DNA of 8,296 nt, taken from NCBI GenBank assembly GCA_021739805.1, contig JAIPBB010000243.1, positions 1 through 8,296 of the forward strand. The letters are read 5' to 3'. This stretch comes from Saprospiraceae bacterium. GTDB taxonomy: Bacteria; Bacteroidota; Bacteroidia; Bacteroidales; JAIPBB01. Below, one piece after another: positions 1-7,290 of this stretch (positions are counted from its first letter, which is position 1; each line of letters begins with the position of its first letter). A program made the translations under genes and the position numbers. The notes beneath the pieces are model-generated. The model ran no database searches. It was not told the origin of the DNA and worked only from the letters and a program-made list of their open reading frames with translations.

Positions 1-2
1 AT

Positions 3-776
3 CCTAACACTAATTATGGGAGTAGTATTAATTTTATTTCTTATGACTGGACATTTTCAGGTACAGAAGCATTAGGATATTCATTAATATATTTTGATAT
101 ATCTTCATTACCTCAAAATATTAATATTATAAGTGCAAAACTATCTCTGTATCACAATCCAACATCTGGAGGAGCAGGTCAGGCTGGAAATAATGCATGC
201 TATTTAAAAAAAGTTACTTCCCAATGGGATGAAGATACTGTTACATGGAATATATTACCATCATTTTCAAATATAAATCAAGTTTATCTTGCTACAAGTA
301 CTTCACCAAACCAAAATTATCCTGATATTGATATTATTGATTTTGTGAATGATTGGTATAATAATCCTCAATCAAATTACGGGATGATATTGGAAATAAT
401 AGATAAATCATTATATAACAGTATGAAATTCTGTTCAAGTGATTATGGAGATTCATCATTGAGACCTAAACTTCAAATTTGTTGGATATCTTCCGAATCT
501 TCAAATAATATTCAAAATAAAAATTATTCCATCTCGCTTTATCCTAATCCCAATAGTGGGGTGTTTTCTTTTCAATATAAAAATGCACCAGTAAATCAGA
601 ATCTATCTGTTCAAATATTTGATATAACCGGAAGCTTAATAATCGACGAACAATTTGAAATTCTATCAAATCATTTTATTAAAAACTATAATTGTAGGAA
701 TTTAACATCCGGCATTTACTATATGAAAATATCTGATTGTAAACTAACAAGAACATTAAAAATTATTGTTGAATAA
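3..776 (+). CDS. Secreted surface protein, 3' part: DNRLRE-like domain plus T9SS sorting domain (partial)
   Basis: The reading frame is open from the left edge (first full codon at position 3), so this is the C-terminal 257 residues of a longer protein whose start lies outside the window. Window residues 1 to about 161 resemble a DNRLRE/CBM96-type beta-sandwich: an NTNYG opening, FDISSLP followed by ISAKLSLY, WDEDTVTWN, then DFVNDWYNNPQSNYG and a closing SSDYGDSSLRPKL. A short Ser/Asn linker leads to a type A T9SS C-terminal sorting domain (residues 175-257) with YPNPNSG, VQIFDITG, LTSGIYYMKI and the terminal RTLKIIVE. In this family the tail directs a protein that has crossed the inner membrane through the T9SS pore to the cell surface, where it is normally removed. 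The DNRLRE part is probably a carbohydrate or adhesion module attached to an unseen catalytic or structural region. A GTG at 345 lies inside the domain and is not a credible start. Recognition of the sorting tail is firm; the DNRLRE call is moderately firm. Confidence 0.85.
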   Translation, partial: PNTNYGSSINFISYDWTFSGTEALGYSLIYFDISSLPQNINIISAKLSLYHNPTSGGAGQAGNNACYLKKVTSQWDEDTVTWNILPSFSNINQVYLATSTSPNQNYPDIDIIDFVNDWYNNPQSNYGMILEIIDKSLYNSMKFCSSDYGDSSLRPKLQICWISSESSNNIQNKNYSISLYPNPNSGVFSFQYKNAPVNQNLSVQIFDITGSLIIDEQFEILSNHFIKNYNCRNLTSGIYYMKISDCKLTRTLKIIVE

Positions 777-840
777 TTAATTACTTGGAGTAATCTATTA
801 TCTTAAATTTATGGGGACAGAATGACAGGTATCGGAATAA

Positions 841-876
841 AATAAAAAAAAGGAAGACAACCAATGTTATCTTCCT
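841..876 (-). terminator. Rho-independent terminator of rpmH
   Basis: An 11-bp stem with one mismatch (851-861 against 866-876) and a CAAT loop is followed, on the minus strand, by a run reading TTTTTTTATT. It lies 24 bases past the rpmH stop codon. On the plus strand the hairpin has no following T-run, so it should terminate only leftward transcription. Confidence 0.8.
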
Positions 877-899
877 GGGAATATATTTTTGAATAATTA

Positions 900-1058
900 T
901 TATCGTTTACCTTGAGGTTCGTCTGAAACAGTTAATTTCTTTCTGCCTTTAGCTCTTCTTCTTTTAAGAATTTTACGTCCGTTGGCAGTTGCCATTCTTT
1001 CTAAGAAACCATGTTTGTTTCTTCTCTTTCTTCTCGATGGTTGAAATGTCCTCTTCAT
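900..1058 (-). CDS. rpmH: 50S ribosomal protein bL34
   Basis: This short gene encodes 52 residues. The protein begins [18 protein letters not shown], continues with [20 protein letters not shown] and ends [13 protein letters not shown], which is the highly basic and highly conserved bL34 sequence. bL34 is a small component of the large ribosomal subunit that binds 23S rRNA. The E. coli protein is about 46 residues; the extra C-terminal LTVSDEP stretch is what I expect for the Bacteroidota version. The MKRTFQPS start is the universal one, so the start codon is secure. There is no Shine-Dalgarno sequence upstream, only AT-rich sequence, as is usual in this phylum. It is followed by its own terminator and separated from pepD by 151 bp, so it is probably a monocistronic unit. 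No rnpA gene is adjacent, unlike the classical order in many other bacteria. Confidence 0.97.
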   Translation of the reverse strand: MKRTFQPSRRKRRNKHGFLERMATANGRKILKRRRAKGRKKLTVSDEPQGKR

Positions 1059-1173
1059 AAATATTTTTTTGGGACTGCAAAAATAGAAAAAACTATTTAT
1101 CCAGCAAACTATATTTCACTTTTTTTTCAATTCTTCACAGAAAAGAAAAAGATTATTCTTTATTTGATAATAG

Positions 1174-1200
1174 AAGCATGAAATATTTAAGTTTCAGCTT
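1174..1200 (-). terminator. Possible weak terminator after pepD
   Basis: AAGCATGAAA (1174-1183) can pair with TTTCAGCTT (1192-1200), with one bulged base and an 8-base loop. The hairpin lies just past the pepD stop on the minus strand. The sequence after it is only mildly T-rich, so termination may be inefficient or the hairpin may be incidental. Confidence 0.3.
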
Positions 1201-1209
1201 GCCTTCTAT

Positions 1210-2670
1210 CTACTTCTTAGGGAAAAGCTTTAAAGTCTCAACCAAGAAATCCCAGAATTTTTGCACAGTTGCAATATTCACTTTTTCGTCAGGTGAATGA
1301 GGAAAACGAATAGTTGGTCCAAATGAAATCATATCCCAATTTGGATAAACATCGCCTAAAAGTCCACATTCCAATCCGGCATGAATAACTTTAATCTCAG
1401 GAATTTTACCAAATTTATTATTGTAAACATCCTTCATAGTTTGTAAAATCGGAGAATTAATATTTGGTTTCCAACCGGGATATTCACCTGTTAGGACAAC
1501 TTCGGCACCAGCTTGCTCAAAAATAGCAAGCATTCTGTCACCTAAATCAATTTTTGCAGAATCAACTGAGCTTCTCAAAAGATTCATAACTTCAATTTTT
1601 CCATTTCCGGATTTTACAATTGCAAGATTTGTAGATGTTTCAGGAACTCCTACTAATTCAGGACTCATACGCATAACTCCATGAGGACATGCATAAAGTG
1701 CATTCAATAAATTATCCTGAGTTTTTTTGTCAATTAATACTGAAGGCATTGTAGTGGTAGCAGCTTCAATTTTAAAATTTGGTTCAACTGACAATAATTC
1801 ATCTTTAACTATTTTAGCATATTCATTTAAATAATCTAAAAACGCTTGTTCTTTTTCTTTAGGAACTATAACATCTGCAAATGACTCTCTTGGAATTGCA
1901 TTTCTTAAACTACCACCATCGATACTAGCTAAACGCATTCCAAAATTCTTTGCTGCTTTCCACATGAAACGGTTTAGAACTTTGTTTGAGTTTCCTCTTC
2001 CCAAAGGAATATCAATTCCCGAATGGCCACCTTTTAAACCTGAAACACTAATTTTATAAGCAACTGAATTTGCAGGAACTGCTTCTTCAGCATAAGTAAA
2101 AGTAACATTTGCATCCATTCCACCGGCACAGCCAACATAAAGTTCACCTTCGTCTTCTGAATCTAAATTAATCAAAACATCACCGTCAAGTAAACCTGGT
2201 TTTAATCCAAATGCTCCGGTCATTCCGGTTTCTTCATCAATTGTAAATAATCCTTCAACAGGTCCATGAACAAGGTCTTTTGATGCAAGAACTGCCATAG
2301 CTGCGGCTGCACCTATTCCATTATCAGCTCCTAAGGTTGTTCCTCTTGCAGTAACCCATTCGCCATCGATATAGGCATCAATAGGGTCTTTTTCAAAATC
2401 ATGAACTGTATCGCTATTCTTTTGTGGAACCATATCTAAATGACCTTGAAGAACAACTCCTTTTCTATCTTCCATTCCGGGAGTAGCAGGTTTTTTAATT
2501 ATAACATTTCCAACTTCATCAACAATAGTTTTAAGACCAAGATTTTCACCAAATTCTTTCATAAACTGAATAATCGCTGTCTCTTTCTTTGAAGGGTGAG
2601 GGATTTGGGTTATATCATAAAAATGTTTCCAAAGCTCTTTTGGTTCTAAGTTTAATATTTCTTTACTCAT
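1210..2670 (-). CDS. pepD: Aminoacyl-histidine dipeptidase (peptidase M20 family)
   Basis: The 486-residue product matches the length and motif order of PepD, also called peptidase D or cytosol non-specific dipeptidase. This di-zinc enzyme cleaves Xaa-His and other unblocked dipeptides in the cytoplasm. Metal and catalytic residues are all visible: His77 and Asp79 in GHLDMVP, bridging Asp116 in LGADNGIG, Glu146-Glu147 in TIDEETG (general base plus ligand), Asp170 in INLDSEDEG and His458 in FPHSP. Each sits three residues before the position I recall for characterised PepD proteins (80, 119, 149/150, 173, 461). The lid/dimerisation domain lies roughly at residues 190-400 and includes GLKGGHSGIDI and GRGNSN. 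No signal peptide is present, which fits a cytosolic enzyme. The start is an ATG after an AT-rich leader with no Shine-Dalgarno sequence. It lies downstream of, and in the same direction as, the MFS transporter, 180 bp away with a terminator between them. No sign of damage is visible. Confidence 0.95.
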   Translation of the reverse strand: MSKEILNLEPKELWKHFYDITQIPHPSKKETAIIQFMKEFGENLGLKTIVDEVGNVIIKKPATPGMEDRKGVVLQGHLDMVPQKNSDTVHDFEKDPIDAYIDGEWVTARGTTLGADNGIGAAAAMAVLASKDLVHGPVEGLFTIDEETGMTGAFGLKPGLLDGDVLINLDSEDEGELYVGCAGGMDANVTFTYAEEAVPANSVAYKISVSGLKGGHSGIDIPLGRGNSNKVLNRFMWKAAKNFGMRLASIDGGSLRNAIPRESFADVIVPKEKEQAFLDYLNEYAKIVKDELLSVEPNFKIEAATTTMPSVLIDKKTQDNLLNALYACPHGVMRMSPELVGVPETSTNLAIVKSGNGKIEVMNLLRSSVDSAKIDLGDRMLAIFEQAGAEVVLTGEYPGWKPNINSPILQTMKDVYNNKFGKIPEIKVIHAGLECGLLGDVYPNWDMISFGPTIRFPHSPDEKVNIATVQKFWDFLVETLKLFPKK

Positions 2671-2798
2671 TTTATTAAATTTTAATTATTTATAATTTTT
2701 TTGAGTCGCTAATTTACGTTTTTTTATGAAACTTCGGGTCAGAAGACAGTATGATTTTCATAAACTATGTTAATTAATTTTTCAAAGAGACAAAAAGC

Positions 2799-2831
2799 AA
2801 AAAAAAACTGCACTGGAAATAGTGCCGTTTT
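2799..2831 (-). terminator. Strong rho-independent terminator after the MFS transporter gene
   Basis: On the minus strand an 11-bp stem with a single mismatch (AAAACGGCACT, 2831-2821, with AGTGCAGTTTT, 2814-2804) and a 6-base loop runs into a T-tract extending to 2799. It starts about 20 bases after the transporter stop. It should reduce read-through into pepD, which suggests that pepD has its own promoter in 2671-2798. Confidence 0.82.
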
Positions 2832-2850
2832 GTATGAAATTCAGAATATT

Positions 2851-4587
2851 TTATTTTTTGATATTTGGCAATTCTAAACCATAGCCCTTACGCTTATCTT
2901 CAGCTTTAAGCCAGAATGCTATAATCAGAGCTAAGAAAGTACACATAACAAATATTAACCAGGTTGTTTCATAGTTGTAATTTACCTTTATTTTTTTGCT
3001 GGCAATTATTTTAGCCACATGGTGAATAACAGCTTCATCCATCTTAATAAAAGCAAGATTTTCTTTCTTTTTATTCATCTCATGAATTGTTGCAATATCC
3101 AGACTGTCTGCAAAGTATTTTGATAAAAATTCCTTGCTTGCCTCTATTATCTCAAGTCGAAGTTCTTCTGGATTAACATCCGCAACTACTTCCTGTGGAG
3201 ATAAACTAACAATTTCCGAAATCAAATCACCAGAAACTAATCTACCATAAACCGCAATCATTTCATTATTGACATCTTCACCTTTGAAATTTTTAGTGTT
3301 AATTAATGGACTATTACTAACTTCCTCCGTATATGCCTGGGCAAAACTCTCTTGAATTAAAGCTCTATCAGGAACAATTGTAGGATTAGTTGAATTTAGA
3401 ACAATCCCAACCAATAAAGGAATGCCCCATAAACCAAAGTTCTGTATCCAGAAAATAAAAGCAAATGCTGAACCTATTTGTTTTTCAGGAATAATTTTAG
3501 GAACCGATGGCCACATTGCTGATGGAACTAAAGAAAAAGCTATTCCTAATAAAATTGCGTTTGCAAAAGCTAAATACATGCTTGTAATTCCAGGGAGCCA
3601 ATATATTAGATGAACGATAACCAATAAGAATGCACCTAAAATCATGATTGATGCACCTTTACCTTTTTTATCGTACAGTCCTCCAAAAAACGGTGTTAAA
3701 AATATCGTTCCAAAAGGAACCAGACTAGGAATTAGTCCTGACCACTTATCAGGGACACCAAATTTATTAACCATTAAATCAGGTCCGTACTTATAAAATG
3801 GGAATACTGCTGAATAGAATAAAACACATAATATTGCAATCAACCAAAATCCTCTATTTGTTACAATAACTTTCAAATCTGAAAGTTTGAATTTTTCTTC
3901 TTCTTCATCACCACCTGCGGCAGCCTTATCTTCTTTTTCAAGTTTGGTATCCATTACATTGTAAACAAGAAATCCAAAAAATCCAATAATTAAAATAAGA
4001 ACTCCCATTAATACTGCAGTTGGGATGGTAGTTTGTGTGGCAAAATAAGCTCCAAACATTAGCGGAACGAAGGAACCCAATCTGGCAATTGCAACCTGCA
4101 TACCCATAGCCAGTGCTATTTCTTTGCCTTTAAACCATTTTACAACCGCTTTCGAGACCGTTATACCTGCAAATTCAACTCCGACTCCAAATAAGGCAAA
4201 GCCAATACATGCTATCATTAGTCTCTGATCAAAACCAAAGATCTCAGCACCACCCATATCAGTTTTAAAAGCATAATATTTTATTCCCGCTCCAATAATC
4301 ATAATAAGAGAGGATGTAAGGGTACTAAACCTAACTCCAAACCTGTCTAAAAGATAACCTACTATTATTAGCATTACAAAGAATACATTAAACCAGCCGT
4401 AGGCACTAAAGAACATTCCAAAGTCGGAACCAGTCCAGCCATAGGAAATATCCTTGTCAATTAATGGTTTAAGTGGAGAAATAATTTCATTAAATAAATA
4501 GCCGGCAAACATCGTGAATGATAAAATCACTAATGCTGTCCATCTGGCTCTTTTTGATTCTCTTAGAGATTGCTTAATTTTTTCCAT
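2851..4587 (-). CDS. MFS transporter, MFSD1-like, with large insertion between TM11 and TM12
   Basis: The 578-residue protein has the major facilitator superfamily layout. I place membrane helices near residues 17-37, 58-80, 89-106, 121-143, 159-182, 187-210, 247-266, 286-303, 312-331, 336-356, 372-396 and 541-560. The TM2-TM3 loop carries motif A (GYLLDRFGVR, 77-86), with a partial copy, FGGLYDKKGKG, after TM8. The central cytoplasmic loop is charged (212-235). Several segments match what I recall of animal MFSD1: WFKGKE (151-156) followed by ARLGS (168-172), AVFPF (260-264), AMWP (357-360) and IQNFGL (381-386). Glu138 in TM4 and Arg169 in TM5 are buried charges that could contact substrate. 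MFSD1 is a lysosomal dipeptide carrier, so a dipeptide or related solute is a reasonable guess here, supported by the adjacent pepD. Residues about 398-538 form a hydrophilic insertion, predicted to be periplasmic, that is unusual for the family. MFS membership is certain; the substrate is inference. Confidence 0.9.
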   Translation of the reverse strand: MEKIKQSLRESKRARWTALVILSFTMFAGYLFNEIISPLKPLIDKDISYGWTGSDFGMFFSAYGWFNVFFVMLIIVGYLLDRFGVRFSTLTSSLIMIIGAGIKYYAFKTDMGGAEIFGFDQRLMIACIGFALFGVGVEFAGITVSKAVVKWFKGKEIALAMGMQVAIARLGSFVPLMFGAYFATQTTIPTAVLMGVLILIIGFFGFLVYNVMDTKLEKEDKAAAGGDEEEEKFKLSDLKVIVTNRGFWLIAILCVLFYSAVFPFYKYGPDLMVNKFGVPDKWSGLIPSLVPFGTIFLTPFFGGLYDKKGKGASIMILGAFLLVIVHLIYWLPGITSMYLAFANAILLGIAFSLVPSAMWPSVPKIIPEKQIGSAFAFIFWIQNFGLWGIPLLVGIVLNSTNPTIVPDRALIQESFAQAYTEEVSNSPLINTKNFKGEDVNNEMIAVYGRLVSGDLISEIVSLSPQEVVADVNPEELRLEIIEASKEFLSKYFADSLDIATIHEMNKKKENLAFIKMDEAVIHHVAKIIASKKIKVNYNYETTWLIFVMCTFLALIIAFWLKAEDKRKGYGLELPNIKK

Positions 4588-4716
4588 ATTTGTTGGTTTA
4601 TTGGTTAATCATAAAAATTGACTGGCTAAGATAAACAAAAAAGTTTATGAAAAAAGAAATTTCAAACACAGGCATTTTATTAAGCAATAAATTATAATTA
4701 TTTATAATCGCATAAT

Positions 4717-4725
4717 TATTTTTTG
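4717..4725 (+). promoter_or_regulatory. Possible -7 box for the OmpA-family gene
   Basis: TATTTTTTG resembles the Bacteroidota -7 consensus TAnnTTTG with one extra base between the halves. It lies 52 bases before the preferred ATG at 4777. No clear TTTG element is seen at the expected upstream distance, so this is tentative. If it is real, the TTG at 4723 lies within the promoter and cannot be the start codon. Confidence 0.25.
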
Positions 4726-4776
4726 GTATCACTTAATTTTTTTACTATTTTTAACCCTATTTCAAAAACCAAAGCT

Positions 4777-7227
4777 ATGATAAAGTCAATCTTCAAAAAA
4801 ACTTTAATTTTTTTAATATCCTTTTTATTTATTTCAAACACTCTGTTCTCACAGGAATTTCTGCCTTTTCTAAATGATAATTATGCAGGAATTACAGCTA
4901 TTAACCTTAATCCGGCATCAATAGCCGACAGTCGATTAAAAGTTGATGTAACAGTTTTTGGATTCAGTACTAACTTCACTAACAACTATTTAAAAGTTGA
5001 CAGAAAAGTTCTAAGTGATGTATGGAGTGATAAAATTGATGGGAATTTCAAAAGCTCATATATGACAGAAAATCTCAACAATAAAGATAAGAAAATGATA
5101 ATGACAAATCAGGTACAAGGACTGAGTTGTATGGTTTCTTTAAGCGAAAAACATTCTGTTGGTTTGTCTTTAAGAGTGAGGAATGTGATTAATCTTGACA
5201 GGCTTGATGAAAACATGGCTAAAATGATATATGAAGATTTCGATTATAATCCATTTTTCACACAAAGATTCAATGTGAATGATGTGAGTTTTCAACAAAA
5301 TGCCTGGGCAGAAGTGGGTTTAACTTATGCGAGAGTATTGTTTGAAAATGACCATGAACACTTTTTTAAATTTGGTGGTACAGTGAAAGTAATACAAGGA
5401 TTAGGTTCGATTTTCATGTATATAAATGAAGTTAAATATCAGTTTGATGCAAAAGACACACTAATGTATCTATCGGCAGATTTAAGTATGGGAGCATCAA
5501 AAAACTATGAAGAGGAATTTTTAAACTTATCATCAACATCAAATCTCACTTTAGGGCTTGATCTTGGGGCAGTTTATGAATGGCGACCCGACCACAGTAA
5601 GTATAAATATGACATGGATGGAGAAAGAGATTTATGGCGAAGAGACCAAAATAAATATAAAGTAAGACTTGGTTTCTCTATTCTTGACCTGGGACGTATC
5701 AAATATGAAAGGGGACAAAATAGTGCAGATATTAAAGCCTATGATGTCACCAACTGGAATATGGATAGTTTAAATGTTACAGCTGATAATTTTGGAGAAT
5801 TCCTTGTTGATAGTTTTAGAACCGAATCAGTAGATAAATATTTTAAAATGAATCTCCCAACAGTAATCAGTGCTCAAATTGATTATAATGTAAGGGATCA
5901 TTTCTATCTAAACTTTACTCCATTCATTTCTTTACGACAAGGTAAATCTGATATGGAAAAAATTCACTATTTATCGAATTTTAGTTTAACACCAAGGTAT
6001 GAAAGCAAATGGTTGGGTGCATCTGTTCCTCTGCAACTTAATCAAATGGGACAGTTTAATTTTGGTTTAGGATTAAGATTAGGTCCGGTTTGGGTAGGCT
6101 CTTACGATTTACTCGGTGCCATGGGATTAAAAAAGAAAGTTGCCGGATTAGATGTTCACTTTCTTGTTAAGGTTCCTATCTTTTACAAAAAACCAAAAGA
6201 TAGGGATAAAGATAATGTCTCTGATAAAGTGGATGAATGTAAAGACACTCCGGGCTTATGGGAGTTTAAAGGCTGTCCTGATTCTGATAATGATGGTATT
6301 CCAAATAAAGACGATAAATGCCCATATAAGGCTGGAATTAAAGAATTTGGCGGATGTCCTGATACAGACAAAGATGGCGTTGAAGACCAATATGATGAAT
6401 GTCCCGAACTTTATGGCTCGAAATTATACGCCGGTTGTCCCGACACTGACGAAGATGGAATTATTGATAAAAAAGATGATTGCCCCGAAGAAGCCGGATT
6501 AGAAATATTTAATGGATGTCCTGATACTGACGGCGACAGCATAATGGACAAACTTGACGACTGTCCTGAAATTGCCGGATTAGAGAAATTCAAGGGTTGC
6601 CCCGATACTGATGGTGATGGAATTAGAGATATTGAAGATGAATGCCCTGATGTTGCCGGACTTGACAGTTTGAATGGATGCCCATTTATTGATACTGATT
6701 TGGATGGACTGCAAGACAAATATGACCATTGTCCTAAACTTGCAGGACCTTTAGAAAATAGTGGTTGCCCATTTGTTGATACTGATAATGATGGAGTTCT
6801 GGATAAAGATGACTGGTGCCCTATGACTCCGGGAGTTGTTGAAAATAATGGTTGCCCTGTTTTAGAAGAAGAAGAACAGGAAATTCTAAATACTGCTTTT
6901 GAAAATCTTGAATTTACATCAGGAAAATCAATAATTAAATCTTCATCTTTTGCTTCACTTGATGAGTTGGCAGAGCTATTTATGAAAAAGCCTGAATGGC
7001 AATTATTAATCGAAGGACATACTGATAATGTTGGAAGACCTGCATCGAATATGTCATTATCACAAAACAGGGCAAATGCGGTGAAAACTTATTTAATAAG
7101 CAAAGGAGTTAAAGCCGAAACTATGACTGTGAAATGGTATGGCGAAACAAAACCAATTGCTGATAACGAAACTCCCGAAGGTCGTCAGAAAAATAGAAGA
7201 GTTGAGATGACGGTGATTTTTGATTAG
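4777..7227 (+). CDS. OmpA-family outer-membrane protein: DUF5723-like barrel, eight TSP3 repeats, OmpA C-terminal domain
   Basis: I take the ATG at 4777 (816 residues) because it gives a textbook signal peptide: MIKSIFKK, a hydrophobic stretch, then LFS before QEF with likely cleavage near residue 25. Starting at TTG 4723 would add 18 residues ahead of it. Residues about 26-470 resemble the Bacteroidota DUF5723 family: an early NDNYAGITAINLNPAS motif and many alternating beta strands, likely an outer-membrane barrel. Residues 475-694 contain eight thrombospondin type 3 units of the pattern DxDxDGxxDxxDxCP, with a second Cys in GCP; these are expected to bind calcium and form a stiff periplasmic or surface linker. 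Residues about 702-816 form an OmpA domain: GHTDNVG with Asp750, SQNRAN with Arg765 (the spacing expected for the diaminopimelate-binding pair) and a closing NRRVEM. The likely role is anchoring the outer membrane to peptidoglycan. It is transcribed divergently from the MFS gene and looks monocistronic. Confidence 0.93.
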   Translation: MIKSIFKKTLIFLISFLFISNTLFSQEFLPFLNDNYAGITAINLNPASIADSRLKVDVTVFGFSTNFTNNYLKVDRKVLSDVWSDKIDGNFKSSYMTENLNNKDKKMIMTNQVQGLSCMVSLSEKHSVGLSLRVRNVINLDRLDENMAKMIYEDFDYNPFFTQRFNVNDVSFQQNAWAEVGLTYARVLFENDHEHFFKFGGTVKVIQGLGSIFMYINEVKYQFDAKDTLMYLSADLSMGASKNYEEEFLNLSSTSNLTLGLDLGAVYEWRPDHSKYKYDMDGERDLWRRDQNKYKVRLGFSILDLGRIKYERGQNSADIKAYDVTNWNMDSLNVTADNFGEFLVDSFRTESVDKYFKMNLPTVISAQIDYNVRDHFYLNFTPFISLRQGKSDMEKIHYLSNFSLTPRYESKWLGASVPLQLNQMGQFNFGLGLRLGPVWVGSYDLLGAMGLKKKVAGLDVHFLVKVPIFYKKPKDRDKDNVSDKVDECKDTPGLWEFKGCPDSDNDGIPNKDDKCPYKAGIKEFGGCPDTDKDGVEDQYDECPELYGSKLYAGCPDTDEDGIIDKKDDCPEEAGLEIFNGCPDTDGDSIMDKLDDCPEIAGLEKFKGCPDTDGDGIRDIEDECPDVAGLDSLNGCPFIDTDLDGLQDKYDHCPKLAGPLENSGCPFVDTDNDGVLDKDDWCPMTPGVVENNGCPVLEEEEQEILNTAFENLEFTSGKSIIKSSSFASLDELAELFMKKPEWQLLIEGHTDNVGRPASNMSLSQNRANAVKTYLISKGVKAETMTVKWYGETKPIADNETPEGRQKNRRVEMTVIFD
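6199..6858 (+). repeat. Eight tandem thrombospondin type 3 coding repeats (81-87 bp period)
   Basis: These lie inside the OmpA-family gene. Units 1-6 start 27 codons apart; units 6 to 7 and 7 to 8 start 29 codons apart because PD in the GCPD junction is replaced by PFID or PFVD. Most units read DTD-x-DG-x-x-D-x-x-D-x-CP and end in GCP. Unit 1 has DN in place of DG and lacks the Pro after its first Cys; unit 5 has DS in place of DG. The units have diverged at DNA level, so this is an old array rather than a recent expansion. Confidence 0.9.
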
Positions 7228-7247
7228 GAAGATTTAATTTTCGCATA

Positions 7248-7279
7248 AAGCCTTCCAGAGTTGAAACTCTGGAAGGCTT
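7248..7279. terminator. Bidirectional terminator between the convergent ompA-family and rsmG genes
   Basis: A perfect 14-bp inverted repeat (AAGCCTTCCAGAGT and its complement) with a 4-base TGAA loop lies in the 63-bp gap between the two convergent stop codons. On the plus strand it is followed by TATTGTTTT, a moderate T-tract. On the minus strand the following bases are less T-rich. Its position and symmetry suggest it serves both genes, with better function rightward. Confidence 0.82.
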
Positions 7280-7290
7280 ATTGTTTTGCC

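Noticed and set aside
345..776. GTG at 345 as the start of a complete 143-residue protein
   Set aside because: The frame is open back to position 3, and the upstream residues complete the same DNRLRE-like domain, so 345 is internal.
780..794. Hairpin ATTACT-TGG-AGTAAT just after the surface-protein stop codon as a terminator
   Set aside because: The stem is only 6 AT-rich base pairs and no T-run follows, so it is too weak to call.
1105..1131. TATAGTTTG with an upstream TTG as the rpmH promoter
   Set aside because: The -7 halves are spaced wrongly for TAnnTTTG, and the gap to the upstream element is about 14-16 bp, too short for the phylum consensus.
3422..3613. Plus-strand 63-residue frame inside the transporter gene
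   Set aside because: It lies antisense to conserved transporter segments and has no independent support.
4723..4776. TTG at 4723 as the start of the OmpA-family gene
   Set aside because: It would place 18 polar residues before a complete signal peptide; the ATG at 4777 fits an exported protein better, and 4717-4725 looks like part of a promoter.
6152..6502. Plus-strand frame overlapping the barrel/TSP3 junction
   Set aside because: It is an out-of-frame shadow of the well-supported OmpA-family gene, with no family resemblance.
6183..6719. Antisense frames at 6183-6371 and 6411-6719 with a repeated Ser-Gly-Gln pattern
   Set aside because: They are the reverse reading of the TSP3 repeats; the repeated pattern comes from that periodicity, and they lack recognisable domains.
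6199..6858. CRISPR-like periodic array
   Set aside because: The period is 81-87 bp, the repeats are degenerate and in frame, and they encode calcium-binding units.
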